From Stutzerimonas urumqiensis (GTDB taxonomy: Bacteria; Pseudomonadota; Gammaproteobacteria; Pseudomonadales; Pseudomonadaceae): a DNA stretch of 64,000 nt. Of this stretch, positions 35,418 to 46,322 are shown one piece after another. Made by a program: the position numbers and the translations under genes. The notes beneath the pieces were generated by a model. The model was not told where the DNA came from. It searched no databases and worked only from the letters and a program-made list of their open reading frames with translations. The stretch's first letter is position 1. The number at the start of each line of letters is the position of its first letter. The stretch is taken from positions 434,001 through 498,000 of the forward strand of contig NZ_RBZQ01000004.1 of NCBI RefSeq assembly GCF_003640395.1, given 5' to 3'.

Positions 35418-36890
35418 TCAGAACGCCGATTGAAACTCGCCAAGCTCGACCTGAACCGACTTGATGCGCGTGTAATGCGCCAGCGAGGCGATGCCGTTTT
35501 CGCGACCGACACCGGACTGCTTGTAGCCGCCCACCGGCATCTGCGCCGGCGACTCGCCCCAGGTGTTGATCCAGCAGATGCCGGCTTCCATGCGGTGGAT
35601 GATGCGGTGCGCGCGGGCCAGGTCGGGCGTGACCACACCGGCGGCGAGCCCGAACGTGGTGTCGTTGGCGCGCCGGATGGCCTCTTCTTCGTCGTCATAA
35701 AACAGGATGCTCAGCACCGGTCCGAAAATCTCCTCGCGGGCGATGACCATGTCGTCCGTGCAGTCAGTGAACACGGTCGGCGCGATGTAGGCGCCCTTGG
35801 CGTACTCACCCTCCGTCACACGATGCCCGCCGCACAGCAACGTGGCGCCAGCCGCCTTGCCCTGTTCGATGTAGCGCAGCACGTTCTCCATATGCGGGAA
35901 GCTGACCATCGGGCCGAAGTTGGTGGCCTCGTCCAGCGGATCGCCAAGCGTGATGCGCTCGACCCGCTCCAGCACCTTGGCCTCGAACGCCTGCTTGTGG
36001 CGCCGGGGCACGAATACCCGGGTGCCGTTGGTGCACACCTGGCCCGAGCTGAAGAAGTTGGCCATGACGGCGATGTCAGCGGCGCGGTCGAGGTCGGCAT
36101 CCTCACAGACGATCAGCGGCGACTTGCCGCCGAGCTCCATGGTGACCTCTTTCAGCGAGGAAGCCGCGGCGCTGGCCATCACCTTCTTGCCCGTGGCCAC
36201 GCCACCGGTGAAGGAGATCTTCTCGATGCGCGGATGCTCGGTGATGAAGGCGCCGATCTCGGCGCCCAGCCCGGTGAGCACGTTGAACACGCCGTCCGGC
36301 AATCCGGCCTCGGTGAAGAGTCCGGCGAGTTTGAGCGCGGTGAACGAGGTCACCTCGCTGGGCTTGAAGATCATCGCGTTGCCCGCCGCCAGTGCCGGCG
36401 CGCATTTCCACAGGGCGATCTGGATCGGGTAGTTCCAGGCGCCGATCCCGGCGACCACGCCCAGGGGTTCGCGCCGCGTGTAGACGAAGCTGCTCTCGCG
36501 CAGTGGGATCTGCTCGCCTTCGATCGCCGGCGCCAGCCCGGCGTAGTACTCGAGCACGTCGGCGCCGGTGACGATATCCACCGCACGGGTTTCCATCAGC
36601 GGTTTGCCGGTGTCGAGTGTTTCCAGCTCGGCCAGCTCATCGTTGCGTGCACGCAGCAGGTCGACGGCCTTGCGCAGCACACGCGAGCGCTCGATCGCGG
36701 TCATCGCCGCCCAGACCTTCTGGCCCTCCTCGGCGCTGCGTATCGCACGCTCCAGATCATCGCGTGTGGCGCGGGGAAACTCGGCGAGCACCTCGCCGGT
36801 GGCCGGGTTGATGCTTTCGAAGGTGTCCGCTCCGCTGGAATCGACGAAGCGGCCGTGAATGTAGAGCTGCTGCCTCGGAAAACGGGCCAT
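35418..36890 (-). CDS. betB: Betaine aldehyde dehydrogenase
   Basis: This 490-residue NAD(P)-dependent aldehyde dehydrogenase has the general base Glu in MELGGKSPL (about residue 252) and the nucleophilic Cys in GQVCTNGTR (about residue 286). It converts betaine aldehyde to glycine betaine. The frame opens further upstream (36959), but MARFPRQ at 36890 follows GAGGTGAAC. Identity as betB rests on strong similarity and on its place between betT and betA. Confidence 0.94.
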   Translation of the reverse strand: MARFPRQQLYIHGRFVDSSGADTFESINPATGEVLAEFPRATRDDLERAIRSAEEGQKVWAAMTAIERSRVLRKAVDLLRARNDELAELETLDTGKPLMETRAVDIVTGADVLEYYAGLAPAIEGEQIPLRESSFVYTRREPLGVVAGIGAWNYPIQIALWKCAPALAAGNAMIFKPSEVTSFTALKLAGLFTEAGLPDGVFNVLTGLGAEIGAFITEHPRIEKISFTGGVATGKKVMASAAASSLKEVTMELGGKSPLIVCEDADLDRAADIAVMANFFSSGQVCTNGTRVFVPRRHKQAFEAKVLERVERITLGDPLDEATNFGPMVSFPHMENVLRYIEQGKAAGATLLCGGHRVTEGEYAKGAYIAPTVFTDCTDDMVIAREEIFGPVLSILFYDDEEEAIRRANDTTFGLAAGVVTPDLARAHRIIHRMEAGICWINTWGESPAQMPVGGYKQSGVGRENGIASLAHYTRIKSVQVELGEFQSAF

Positions 36891-36911
36891 GTTCACCTCT
36901 TCAAGAAAACA

Positions 36912-36930
36912 GGCCGGCATCGCGCCGGCC
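36912..36930. other. Intercistronic stem-loop, betT-betB
   Basis: GGCCGGC-ATCGC-GCCGGCC is a perfect 7-bp stem between betT and betB, 22 bp before betB. It has no T run. It may tune the ratio of transporter to dehydrogenase mRNA. Confidence 0.45.
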
Positions 36931-36974
36931 AGGGTCAAACGGAAAGGCCCACCGAACATGCCGGCGGGCCAGGT

Positions 36975-39038
36975 TCAGGCGCCAGGCACGCCGGTATCCG
37001 GCGCCTCGTGCGGCTCGATCTTTGGGCGCTGCTGATGCAGGAACTGCATGTGATGTTCGTAGTGGTCGAGGATGTCCTCGATGAGCTGGCGCTTGGTGTA
37101 GCCCATCAGGTCATAGCCGAGGCTGCCCTGACGCAGGTAGACCTCGAGCCGGTAGTAGTCGGCATCACTGCGCTGGCTGCGGATCGCGAACGATGGCATG
37201 GCGCTGCGCACCGGCCAGACCTGGTAGACGAAGTCCTGCTCCTCACCCAGGTTGGCGGTCAGCGACAGGTGCTCGTGGCCGGCCTCACCCTCGTCGATCA
37301 CCACCGGTACGCCCCGCTGGGCGAGCGCCTGCTGAATCTCTTCCATCGCCGGTTTGCAGACTTCACGCATGTAGCGCATGGCCTGTTGCCGGGACGGAAA
37401 GCTCATGGCCCGCGCCAACCGCTGGCCCCAATTGATGGGAGCGGTGTCCATCGTCGCGCGGCCCGACAGCTGACCGGACAGGCTCTGCTGATAACTGTCG
37501 GCCATCAGGCCTTCCAGATGCAGCGCCTTGAACAGCCCGATCATCATGAAGATCAGCACGAAGGAGAACGGCAGCCCCATGATCACCACGGTGCCCTGCA
37601 ACGTGGTCAGCCCGCCGGCGATGAGCAGCGCAAGGGTGAGCACGCCGATCACCGCGGCCCAGAACACGCGCATCCACACCGGCGCATCGCTGTTCGGGTC
37701 GCGCAGGATCGAGGTGAAGTTGGAGAGCACGAGCGAGCCGGAGTCGCCAGACGTCACGAAGAAGACGATCCCGAGGATGGTCGCGACAACCGTCGTGAGG
37801 GTGGTCCAGGGCAGACGTTCGAGGAACAGGTAGAGCGCCGACCCCGGATTGTCCATCGCCTGCTGGCCGAATTCGACGGCACCGCCATTCATGACCATGT
37901 CGATGGCGCTGTTACCGAAGATGGACATCCACGCCATCATGAAGGCCAGCGGCAATATCAGCGTGCCAACGACGAACTCTCGGATAGTCCGGCCGCGCGA
38001 GATGCGCGCCAGGAACAGTCCGACGAAGGGCCCCCATGCGATCCACCAGGCCCAGAAGAACACCGTCCAGGCGTTCAGCCAGTCGGTCGGCCGGCGGTAG
38101 GCATAGGTATCGAGCGAGAGCCGGACGAAGTTGGTGAGGTAATCGCCGACATTGGTCATGAAGGCGTTCAGCAGAAAGGTCGTGTTACCAACGAACAGCA
38201 CGAACAGCATCAGCAACACGGCCAGCAGCATGTTGAACTCGGACAGCCGGCGGATGCCCTTCTCCACCCCGGTAGCCGCGGAAATCGCAGCGAACACGAC
38301 GATCATCACCACCATGATGCTTTGGGTCGCCGTGCTTTCCGCGATGCCAAAGATGTAGTTCAGGCCGAAGTTGAGCTGGATGATGCCGATGCCCAGGCTG
38401 GTCGCGATGCCGAACACCGTGCCAAGCACCGCGGCGGTGTCGACGGTGTGACCGATCGGGCCGTGAATGCGCTTGCCCACCAGCGGATACAGCGCCGACC
38501 GAATCGAAAGCGGCAGGCCCTGGCGAAAGCAGAAATAGGCCAGCGACATCCCCACCAGCGTATAGACGCCCCAGCCGGAGAGTCCCCAGTGCAGGTAGGT
38601 CAGCTCCATCGCATGCCGCGCCGCCGCCACGCTGCCCGGCTCGCCTACGGGCGGTGCGAGGAATTGCGCGACCGGCTCGGCGATGCAGAAGAACAGCAGG
38701 TCGATACCGATCCCTGCCGAAAACAGCATCGCGGCCCAGGTGATCACGTTGAATTCGGGCTTGGAATGGTCCGGGCCGAGCCGGATCTTGCCGTATCGCG
38801 TGGTCGCGATAACCACGACGAATACCAGGTATGAAAGGACGGCGAGGAAGTAGTACCAGCCGAATGAGTTCGAAATCCAACCAAGCACGGCATTGATCAT
38901 CGCGAGCGATCTGTCCGTGAAGAAGATCGTCCAGAGCGCGAATGCGACGATCCCTATTGCAGACGAGTAGAACACCACCGGGTTGATGCGATCACGCTGG
39001 GTATCGGCATCGCCCGATGTCGGTGCGGCCTCGTTCAT
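36975..39038 (-). CDS. betT: Choline transporter, BCCT family
   Basis: The 687-residue protein has twelve helices and the BCCT signature region (WTVFFWAWWIAWGPFVGLFLARISRGRT). A cytoplasmic C-terminal tail of about 150 residues is present, as in BetT proteins whose tail senses osmotic stress. It imports choline by proton symport. The start MNEAAP at 39038 follows AGGAG. It heads the betT-betB-betA operon; the repressor gene betI, usual beside these genes, is missing from the window. Confidence 0.93.
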   Translation of the reverse strand: MNEAAPTSGDADTQRDRINPVVFYSSAIGIVAFALWTIFFTDRSLAMINAVLGWISNSFGWYYFLAVLSYLVFVVVIATTRYGKIRLGPDHSKPEFNVITWAAMLFSAGIGIDLLFFCIAEPVAQFLAPPVGEPGSVAAARHAMELTYLHWGLSGWGVYTLVGMSLAYFCFRQGLPLSIRSALYPLVGKRIHGPIGHTVDTAAVLGTVFGIATSLGIGIIQLNFGLNYIFGIAESTATQSIMVVMIVVFAAISAATGVEKGIRRLSEFNMLLAVLLMLFVLFVGNTTFLLNAFMTNVGDYLTNFVRLSLDTYAYRRPTDWLNAWTVFFWAWWIAWGPFVGLFLARISRGRTIREFVVGTLILPLAFMMAWMSIFGNSAIDMVMNGGAVEFGQQAMDNPGSALYLFLERLPWTTLTTVVATILGIVFFVTSGDSGSLVLSNFTSILRDPNSDAPVWMRVFWAAVIGVLTLALLIAGGLTTLQGTVVIMGLPFSFVLIFMMIGLFKALHLEGLMADSYQQSLSGQLSGRATMDTAPINWGQRLARAMSFPSRQQAMRYMREVCKPAMEEIQQALAQRGVPVVIDEGEAGHEHLSLTANLGEEQDFVYQVWPVRSAMPSFAIRSQRSDADYYRLEVYLRQGSLGYDLMGYTKRQLIEDILDHYEHHMQFLHQQRPKIEPHEAPDTGVPGA

Positions 39039-39445
39039 AGTCGAGTTCTCCTGAACCTGTGTCAGCTCCTGAGGGTCGCGCCAGCAGGCGACCAAAGCAG
39101 AGTCGAGGACCAAGTCTGTCCCGCTCAGCCAGCAAGCGAATGGCGCGGAAGAAGCGGAGTCGCCTGGCCGCAACTTGGTACGGCGACGCTACGCAAGGCA
39201 CCCCTGACAGGGGTAGAGAGAGACGGACTTGAGTTAGTTCCCAAAACGGGAAAGGCGGCGATCATACGCGATTCAAGGGTATTCCGCTCGATTTTGTGCC
39301 CATCGTAGCCAATCGTGAAAACGCCCACCTCAGTTCCGGCCAGCTTGACTGCATGGATATGCCGCCATTTGCACCGAATATGGTCCGTACCGTCCGCCCT
39401 GGCGCCCGCTAGGGTAAAGGCACGTTTTCTGCCTTGGAGGCACCG
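39039..39445. other. Divergent intergenic region, betT / rhlG
   Basis: The 407-bp region separates betT and rhlG. A small hairpin CCCCT-GAC-AGGGG type sequence lies near 39200. A TTGGTAC occurs near 39176 but lacks the rest of the alcohol-regulon motif. No BetI-like operator or complete sigma-54 site was found. Confidence 0.4.
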
Positions 39446-40216
39446 ATGCACCCCTACTTTTCCCTGCAAGGCCGCACCGCCCTCGTCACCGGAGGCACCC
39501 GCGGCCTTGGTCGCATGATCGCCAAAGGATTGCTCGAAGCCGGTGCCCGCGTGTTCATCTGCGCACGCGATGCCGAGGCCTGTGCCGAGACCGCTCGCGA
39601 GCTGTCCGCACTCGGCGAATGCCACGGCTTGCCGGCCAACCTGGCCACCGAAGAAGGCGCTCGCGATCTGGCCGAACGGTTGAAGGGCGAGATCGGCGCT
39701 CTCGACATCCTCGTCAACAACGCCGGCACCACCTGGGGTGCGCCCCTCGAAAACTACCCGGCCAAGGGCTGGGAAAAGGTCATGCAGCTCAATGTCACGG
39801 CGGTGTTCAGCGTCACTCAGCAGCTGCTGCCCCTGCTGCGGCAGGCCGGCACGTCCGACAATCCGGCGCGCATCATCAACATCGGCTCGGTCGCCGGCAT
39901 CACCTCGATGGGCGAGCAGGCGTACGCCTACGGCCCGAGCAAGGCGGCGCTGCATCAGTTGTCCCGCATGCTGGCGCGCGAACTGGTGCAGCAGCACATC
40001 AACGTCAACGTGATCGCCCCCGGCCGCTTCCCGAGCAAGATGACCGCCTTCATCGCCAATGACGACGAGGCGATGGCGCAAGACTGCGCGCTGATCCCGA
40101 TGAAGCGCTGGGGTCGCGAAGAAGAAATGGCCGCCCTGGCGATCAGCCTGGCCAGCGCCGCGGGCGCCTACATGACCGGCGCGATCATCCCCATCGACGG
40201 CGGCTTCCACCTCTGA
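39446..40216 (+). CDS. rhlG: NADPH-dependent beta-ketoacyl reductase, RhlG type
   Basis: This 256-residue short-chain dehydrogenase has TGGTRGLGRM (cofactor motif), NNAG, the catalytic Ser in INIGSVAG and the YxxxK in YAYGPSK. Its N-terminus MHPYFSLQGR and C-terminus PIDGGFHL match P. aeruginosa RhlG closely. RhlG was first linked to the acyl part of rhamnolipids, a role later questioned; a general 3-oxoacyl reductase is safe to state. ATG 39446 follows TTGGAGG; the TTG at 39434 is not used. Confidence 0.9.
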   Translation: MHPYFSLQGRTALVTGGTRGLGRMIAKGLLEAGARVFICARDAEACAETARELSALGECHGLPANLATEEGARDLAERLKGEIGALDILVNNAGTTWGAPLENYPAKGWEKVMQLNVTAVFSVTQQLLPLLRQAGTSDNPARIINIGSVAGITSMGEQAYAYGPSKAALHQLSRMLARELVQQHINVNVIAPGRFPSKMTAFIANDDEAMAQDCALIPMKRWGREEEMAALAISLASAAGAYMTGAIIPIDGGFHL

Positions 40217-40253
40217 CCGGGTAACATGGCGCCCCCTGACCAAGGCCGGCGCT

Positions 40254-40969
<716 letters not shown>

Positions 40970-42079
40970 TCAGCTTGCCGTCGGGTAATGCGCCTGGCGC
41001 CAGGCCAGTTCGTTGGTAACCGTCGCCATCGGCACGAACATCCCGTAGTCGAACGGGGTCAGTGGCTCGCCATGCTCGACGCGGCGCGGCCAGTCATGAT
41101 CGGCCAGCGCCGCCTTGCCGACCGCCACCAGGTCCATCGTGCCCTGCCCGAGCAGTTGCTCGGCCTGCTCGCCGGTGCGGATGCCGCCATTGCCGATCAG
41201 CGTGACCGGCCCGACGGCACGCGCCAGCTCGCAAAGCGTCGGCCCTTCTCCGAAGGCCGGTGCGGCGATATCCGGCTCGCTGATGTGCAGGTAATCCAGA
41301 CCGGCATTGGCGAGGGTGGCCATGCGCAGTTTCGCCGCCTCGGTGCCGCCCTCCCACTTCAGGTCGCTGTCGGTGACCATCTGCTGCGACAGGCGCATGC
41401 CGACGACGAAGTCCTCGCCGACCGCGTCCCGCACGGCCCGGATGACCGCCAGCGGAAGAGCCAGCCGGGCCTTGAAATCACCACCCCAGCGATCGGTGCG
41501 CTGATTGAATTCGGCGCTCATGAACTCGTGCAGCAGGTAACCGTTGGCCCCGTGCAGCTCCACCCCATCGAAGCCCGCGTCGCGCGCATGCACCGCCGCC
41601 TGAGCGAAGCCGGCGATGGCTTCGGCGATCTCGCCGTCGGTCATTTCCGAGGGCACCTGATAAGGCCCCTCGCCGCCATAGAAGGACAACTGGCTGCCCT
41701 TCGGCTGCACAGCCGAAGGACCGACATGCCGGGCATGGTGCAGGTTGCCCTGCGTCTGCGCGCCGCCGTGCATCAGCTGCGCGACGAAGCCCGCCCCCGC
41801 GTCGTGCACCGCCTGCACGACCGGCACCCAGCAATCGCGCTGCTGCTCGGTGGCGATGCCCGGCTGGTTGATGTAGCCCTGGCTGAAGGCGGTGTCGGTG
41901 TACAGCCCCTCGGTGATCAGCAGGCCGAATCCGCCCTTGGCGAAGGAGCCGTAGTAGTCGCGTATCAGGTCATTGGCGTAACCCTCGGGCTCGGCGCTGA
42001 CGCGGGTCATCGGCGCGAGCACGGCGCGGTTGCGCAGCGTCAGCGATTTCAGCGAGTACGGCTCGAACAGGCGCGGCAT
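40970..42079 (-). CDS. NADH:flavin oxidoreductase, Old Yellow Enzyme family
   Basis: This 369-residue TIM-barrel flavoprotein has the N-terminal FEPYSLKSLTLRNRAVLAPMTR, FGLLITEG, DGVELHGANGYLLHEF (substrate-binding His/Asn region) and GNGGIRTGEQA (FMN phosphate). It reduces activated C=C bonds using NAD(P)H. It follows the exaC terminator, so it is probably transcribed alone. The physiological substrate is unknown. Confidence 0.88.
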   Translation of the reverse strand: MPRLFEPYSLKSLTLRNRAVLAPMTRVSAEPEGYANDLIRDYYGSFAKGGFGLLITEGLYTDTAFSQGYINQPGIATEQQRDCWVPVVQAVHDAGAGFVAQLMHGGAQTQGNLHHARHVGPSAVQPKGSQLSFYGGEGPYQVPSEMTDGEIAEAIAGFAQAAVHARDAGFDGVELHGANGYLLHEFMSAEFNQRTDRWGGDFKARLALPLAVIRAVRDAVGEDFVVGMRLSQQMVTDSDLKWEGGTEAAKLRMATLANAGLDYLHISEPDIAAPAFGEGPTLCELARAVGPVTLIGNGGIRTGEQAEQLLGQGTMDLVAVGKAALADHDWPRRVEHGEPLTPFDYGMFVPMATVTNELAWRQAHYPTAS

Positions 42080-42277
42080 GGCGAATTCCTTCCATCGATG
42101 GCGTTCCCCTTGTGAGGATCAACGCGCCGCGGAGTTCGTCGAGGCTGACGGTTCGCATGGAAAAGATGCTGAGAGAACGCGGCCGGACAGGTCGTGTGAA
42201 AGCCGCGGCGTTCGTTGAGGCCGCGTTGGAGCAGGCCCGGATACGAGCCCGGTCGAATGCTCATTGCAGCGCCGGAT

Positions 42278-42303
42278 AAAAAAATCGCGGCCGAAGCCGC
42301 GAT
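42278..42303 (-). terminator. Intrinsic terminator after exaC
   Basis: On the minus strand, ATCGCGGC-TTCG-GCCGCGAT forms an eight-pair stem with a stable UUCG-type loop, followed by seven T. It ends the exaC transcript 46 bp after the stop. A second GGCGTG/CACGCC hairpin lies at 42315-42335. Confidence 0.9.
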
Positions 42304-42348
42304 CCAAGGAAAGCGGCGTGCCGGAGCGACACGCCGGGGAGCGATTCC

Positions 42349-43869
<1,521 letters not shown>

Positions 43870-43974
43870 GGCGAGGCCTCTTCTTGTGGTCGCCCGCCCC
43901 TGACATGGGGCAGGTCATGTCTGGATGTTAGTCAGCGCCCGGATACCCCGGAATGCGCCCAAGGCATGGGAGGG

Positions 43975-43989
43975 CTACTCATTTGGTAG
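43975..43989. promoter_or_regulatory. Alcohol-regulon motif, exaC copy
   Basis: CTACTCATTTGGTAG lies 105 bp before the exaC start. It matches the copies at 48207, 55930 and 62976 at all but two of the shared positions. Here it is also a dyad (CTACT ... AGTAG). Confidence 0.55.
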
Positions 43990-44162
43990 TAGTCACTTGC
44001 AGCCGCTCTAGATCGCACCCTCGCCTTCGCGCGGCCGGCCATGACAGGCCACCGGAGCCGACGGACGGTCGCTCGGCATCGATCGGGCAAGCCACGGGGA
44101 CGCCGGCGCCAGCGGCGGTAACGAGCGGAGCCGCGAACCGATCGCTCGGCCCCAGCCGCGGC

Positions 44163-44936
44163 TCATTCCGCGCTCGGCCACTGCGCCAGGCGGCGCTCGC
44201 CACGGTCATCGACATAGTCCAGGCGCACCGGAGCGACCCGCGCCGGCAACACGAGGTGCAGCAGCGGATTGGCCGCCAGGCCTTCGAACGCTTCCAGCGC
44301 CAGCACAGGGCCGGTCGCACCCTCGATGCTCAGCCGGGCGAGCAACCAGCGCGGCAGCCGTCCGCCCTCCGCGGCGGGCCGGCGGCCGGTTTCCATCGGA
44401 TGACGCAGCAGGCTGCGCAGCGCGAACCCTCCGGCCTGAACATCGGCCCACAGGCGTATTTCGCCCCAGTCGACACCCGGCGGGAGCGGCGCGAGGCAAC
44501 TGCTGCCGAGCACCTCGACCGCCTGCTCGGCCTGCCAGACGCGCCCGTCGATATCCCGCGCCAGCACCGCGAGCGTCTGGCTTGCTGGCAGCCGCACCCG
44601 CGTGCCCAGCCGCAGCGGCTCCTGCCACTGGTGGATTCGCAGGCGGGCGATACGCGCATCGGCCTCCCCGTCGCGCAGGACGAGCACCTCAACCGGCGGC
44701 CGGGCACCCATCAATTCGATGCTCAGCTGGACGAAGGCACCGTCCTCGACCCAGCTCGGCACGTCGATCGAGAGACCGCGGCGCTGCAACGCGGCGCCGT
44801 CCATGAAGCGCTGGCGTTGCGTGTCGTAGGCATAGGCGTGATCGTCCGACGATCCCGGCTCGACGGGCCGCGCCGACGCCTGCCCGGCAGCGAGGGTCGC
44901 CGCCAGCAACACGCCCGTGAGCCGCCACCCAGTCAC
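44163..44936 (-). CDS. Exported fused SoxYZ-like carrier protein (second copy)
   Basis: This 257-residue protein has a signal peptide (residues 1-19, TLAAGQASA). The first half resembles SoxY, with a single Cys at residue 147 in GSSCLAP where SoxY has its sulfur-carrying GGC. The second half (about 165-257) resembles SoxZ. The GTG start overlaps the stop of the upstream flavoprotein gene (GTGA), so the two are coupled. Fused SoxYZ carriers accompany quinoprotein dehydrogenases; their cargo is not known. No soxA, soxX or soxB is present, so thiosulfate oxidation is unlikely. Confidence 0.7.
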   Translation of the reverse strand: MTGWRLTGVLLAATLAAGQASARPVEPGSSDDHAYAYDTQRQRFMDGAALQRRGLSIDVPSWVEDGAFVQLSIELMGARPPVEVLVLRDGEADARIARLRIHQWQEPLRLGTRVRLPASQTLAVLARDIDGRVWQAEQAVEVLGSSCLAPLPPGVDWGEIRLWADVQAGGFALRSLLRHPMETGRRPAAEGGRLPRWLLARLSIEGATGPVLALEAFEGLAANPLLHLVLPARVAPVRLDYVDDRGERRLAQWPSAE

Positions 44937-46195
44937 GCCGCGCCCCAGGCATCCGCGCGGATGGCGCGATACCAGGCCTGCGCGCGTTCGGCCTCGTCGA
45001 TACGCAGCCGATCCGGTGCGTCGAGCGGACTGAGCACGGCGGTGCCGGGCACTTCCACGAGCCGCCCCGCCTCGACCCGGTAGCCCGCCGCGACCGAGAC
45101 GGCACGCTCCGGCGCGAGCAGGCTGTAACAGACGTTGTGCCAGTGCGGCTCCGGTGCGGGCTGGCCGGCCAGGTCGGCCAGCATGGCGGCCACCGCCACC
45201 TTCGCCTGCGCATTGGCGCAATAGGCCGACTTGGGCATGGGCGCGGCGATGCCGGCGTCGCCCGCGACATAAAGGTACGGATCGGCGCGCGTGCGAAAGG
45301 TCGTCGCCTCCAACGGCACCCAGCCGCTGTCGTCCGTCAGCCCGGCATGGACGGCGATCGCGCCGGCCTGCTGCGGCGGGATCAGGTTGATCACCGCACC
45401 GCGATGACGCCCGCCGAACTCGGTGTGCAGCTCGCGGCCATTGCGGGCGATGCCCATCACACGGCCATCGTCGCTGCGGCCGATCCACTCGACCCTGCCG
45501 GAATACCGCTGCGCCCAGGCCTGCTGGAACAGCGCCTGCTTGGAGAAGCTGTCCTTGGCATCGAGGATCAGCACCTTGCTGCGCGGCTTGTGCCGGGTCA
45601 GGTAATGGGCGATCAGGCTGGCGCGCTCGTAAGGCCCGGGCGGGCAGCGGTACGGATTGTCCGGCACGCCGATCAGCACCGTGCCGCCATCGTCCATGGC
45701 CTGCAATTGCCGCCACAGCAGCGCCGTCTGAGGCCCGGCCTGCCAGGCATGGGGCACCCGCTCGGCCATCTCGGGGCCGTAGCCGTCGATCGCACCCCAG
45801 CGAAAATCGATGCCCGGCGCCAGCATCAGGCGGTCATAGCCGATCCGGCTGCCCTCATCGAGCCGGACGTGCCGCGCCGTGCGATCGACGGCGACCGCCC
45901 TCGCCCGCACATGCTGCACACCGAGCCGCGTCAGGCCCGTGAAGTCCTGGCGCAGGCTGGCGAGATCGCGCAGTCCGCCGAGGACATGATTGCTGAAGGG
46001 ACAGGTATGCACCGCCAGGTGCGGCTCGATCAACCGTACGTCCAGTGTCGGATCGGCAAGGCGAAGGTAGCGAGCGGCGGTGGCGCCGGCGAACCCGCCG
46101 CCCACGATCACCACCCGCGCCCCACTCCCCTGGCCTCTGACATACCAGGGCAGCACGCCGAGACCGAGCAGCAGGGTGCGACGCGTCAGCCCCAT
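44933..46195 (-). CDS. FCSD-like FAD-dependent oxidoreductase
   Basis: The 420-residue protein has a twin-arginine-like start (TRRTLLLGLG), an FAD motif RVVIVGGGFAGATAARYL, and the C-terminal FCSD flavin-binding region (YLYVAGDAG, KSAYCANAQAKVAVAAMLADL). This is the flavoprotein part of flavocytochrome c sulfide dehydrogenase. Active cysteines appear in HTCPFSNHV and KSAYCANAQ. The heme partner is not adjacent. Coupled to a SoxYZ-like carrier and 127 bp after the alcohol dehydrogenase, it may oxidise a carrier-bound sulfur species. The start ATG 46195 follows AGGAG. Confidence 0.82.
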   Translation of the reverse strand: MGLTRRTLLLGLGVLPWYVRGQGSGARVVIVGGGFAGATAARYLRLADPTLDVRLIEPHLAVHTCPFSNHVLGGLRDLASLRQDFTGLTRLGVQHVRARAVAVDRTARHVRLDEGSRIGYDRLMLAPGIDFRWGAIDGYGPEMAERVPHAWQAGPQTALLWRQLQAMDDGGTVLIGVPDNPYRCPPGPYERASLIAHYLTRHKPRSKVLILDAKDSFSKQALFQQAWAQRYSGRVEWIGRSDDGRVMGIARNGRELHTEFGGRHRGAVINLIPPQQAGAIAVHAGLTDDSGWVPLEATTFRTRADPYLYVAGDAGIAAPMPKSAYCANAQAKVAVAAMLADLAGQPAPEPHWHNVCYSLLAPERAVSVAAGYRVEAGRLVEVPGTAVLSPLDAPDRLRIDEAERAQAWYRAIRADAWGAA

Positions 46196-46284
46196 GATCC
46201 GCTCCTGTTTCACTGATTTGCCCGGCATGACGCCCGGATGGCGGACGAAGCAGAGGCGGCGCTGCTTCTTTCGAGCGTCAACCA

Positions 46285-46311
46285 TAAGGGCCGGCAGCTC
46301 GCCGGCCCTTA
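46285..46311. other. Perfect 11-bp stem between alcohol dehydrogenase and FCSD genes
   Basis: TAAGGGCCGGC and GCCGGCCCTTA pair around a 5-base loop, 11 bp after the dehydrogenase stop. No T run follows. It could stabilise the dehydrogenase mRNA or allow partial termination, so that the downstream pair is made at a lower level. Confidence 0.65.
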
Positions 46312-46322
46312 CACCCTCGACA

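Noticed and set aside
35430..38834. 1134-codon plus-strand frame opposite betB and betT
   Set aside because: It is antisense to two clearly conserved genes and its product is rich in His, Arg, Gly and Val without domains.
39170..39182. TTGGTAC upstream of betT as a further alcohol-regulon motif
   Set aside because: The CTMCT half is missing and the gene is unrelated to alcohol oxidation.
39300..39445. Sigma-54 promoter before rhlG, as known in P. aeruginosa
   Set aside because: The closest GG and GC pairs are 11 bases apart instead of 10 and lack the -24 consensus.
44936..45716. Extension of the SoxYZ-like frame at 44163 upstream to 45716
   Set aside because: The extension overlaps the FCSD-like gene in another frame. 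A GTG overlapping that gene's stop, followed by a signal peptide, is the credible start.
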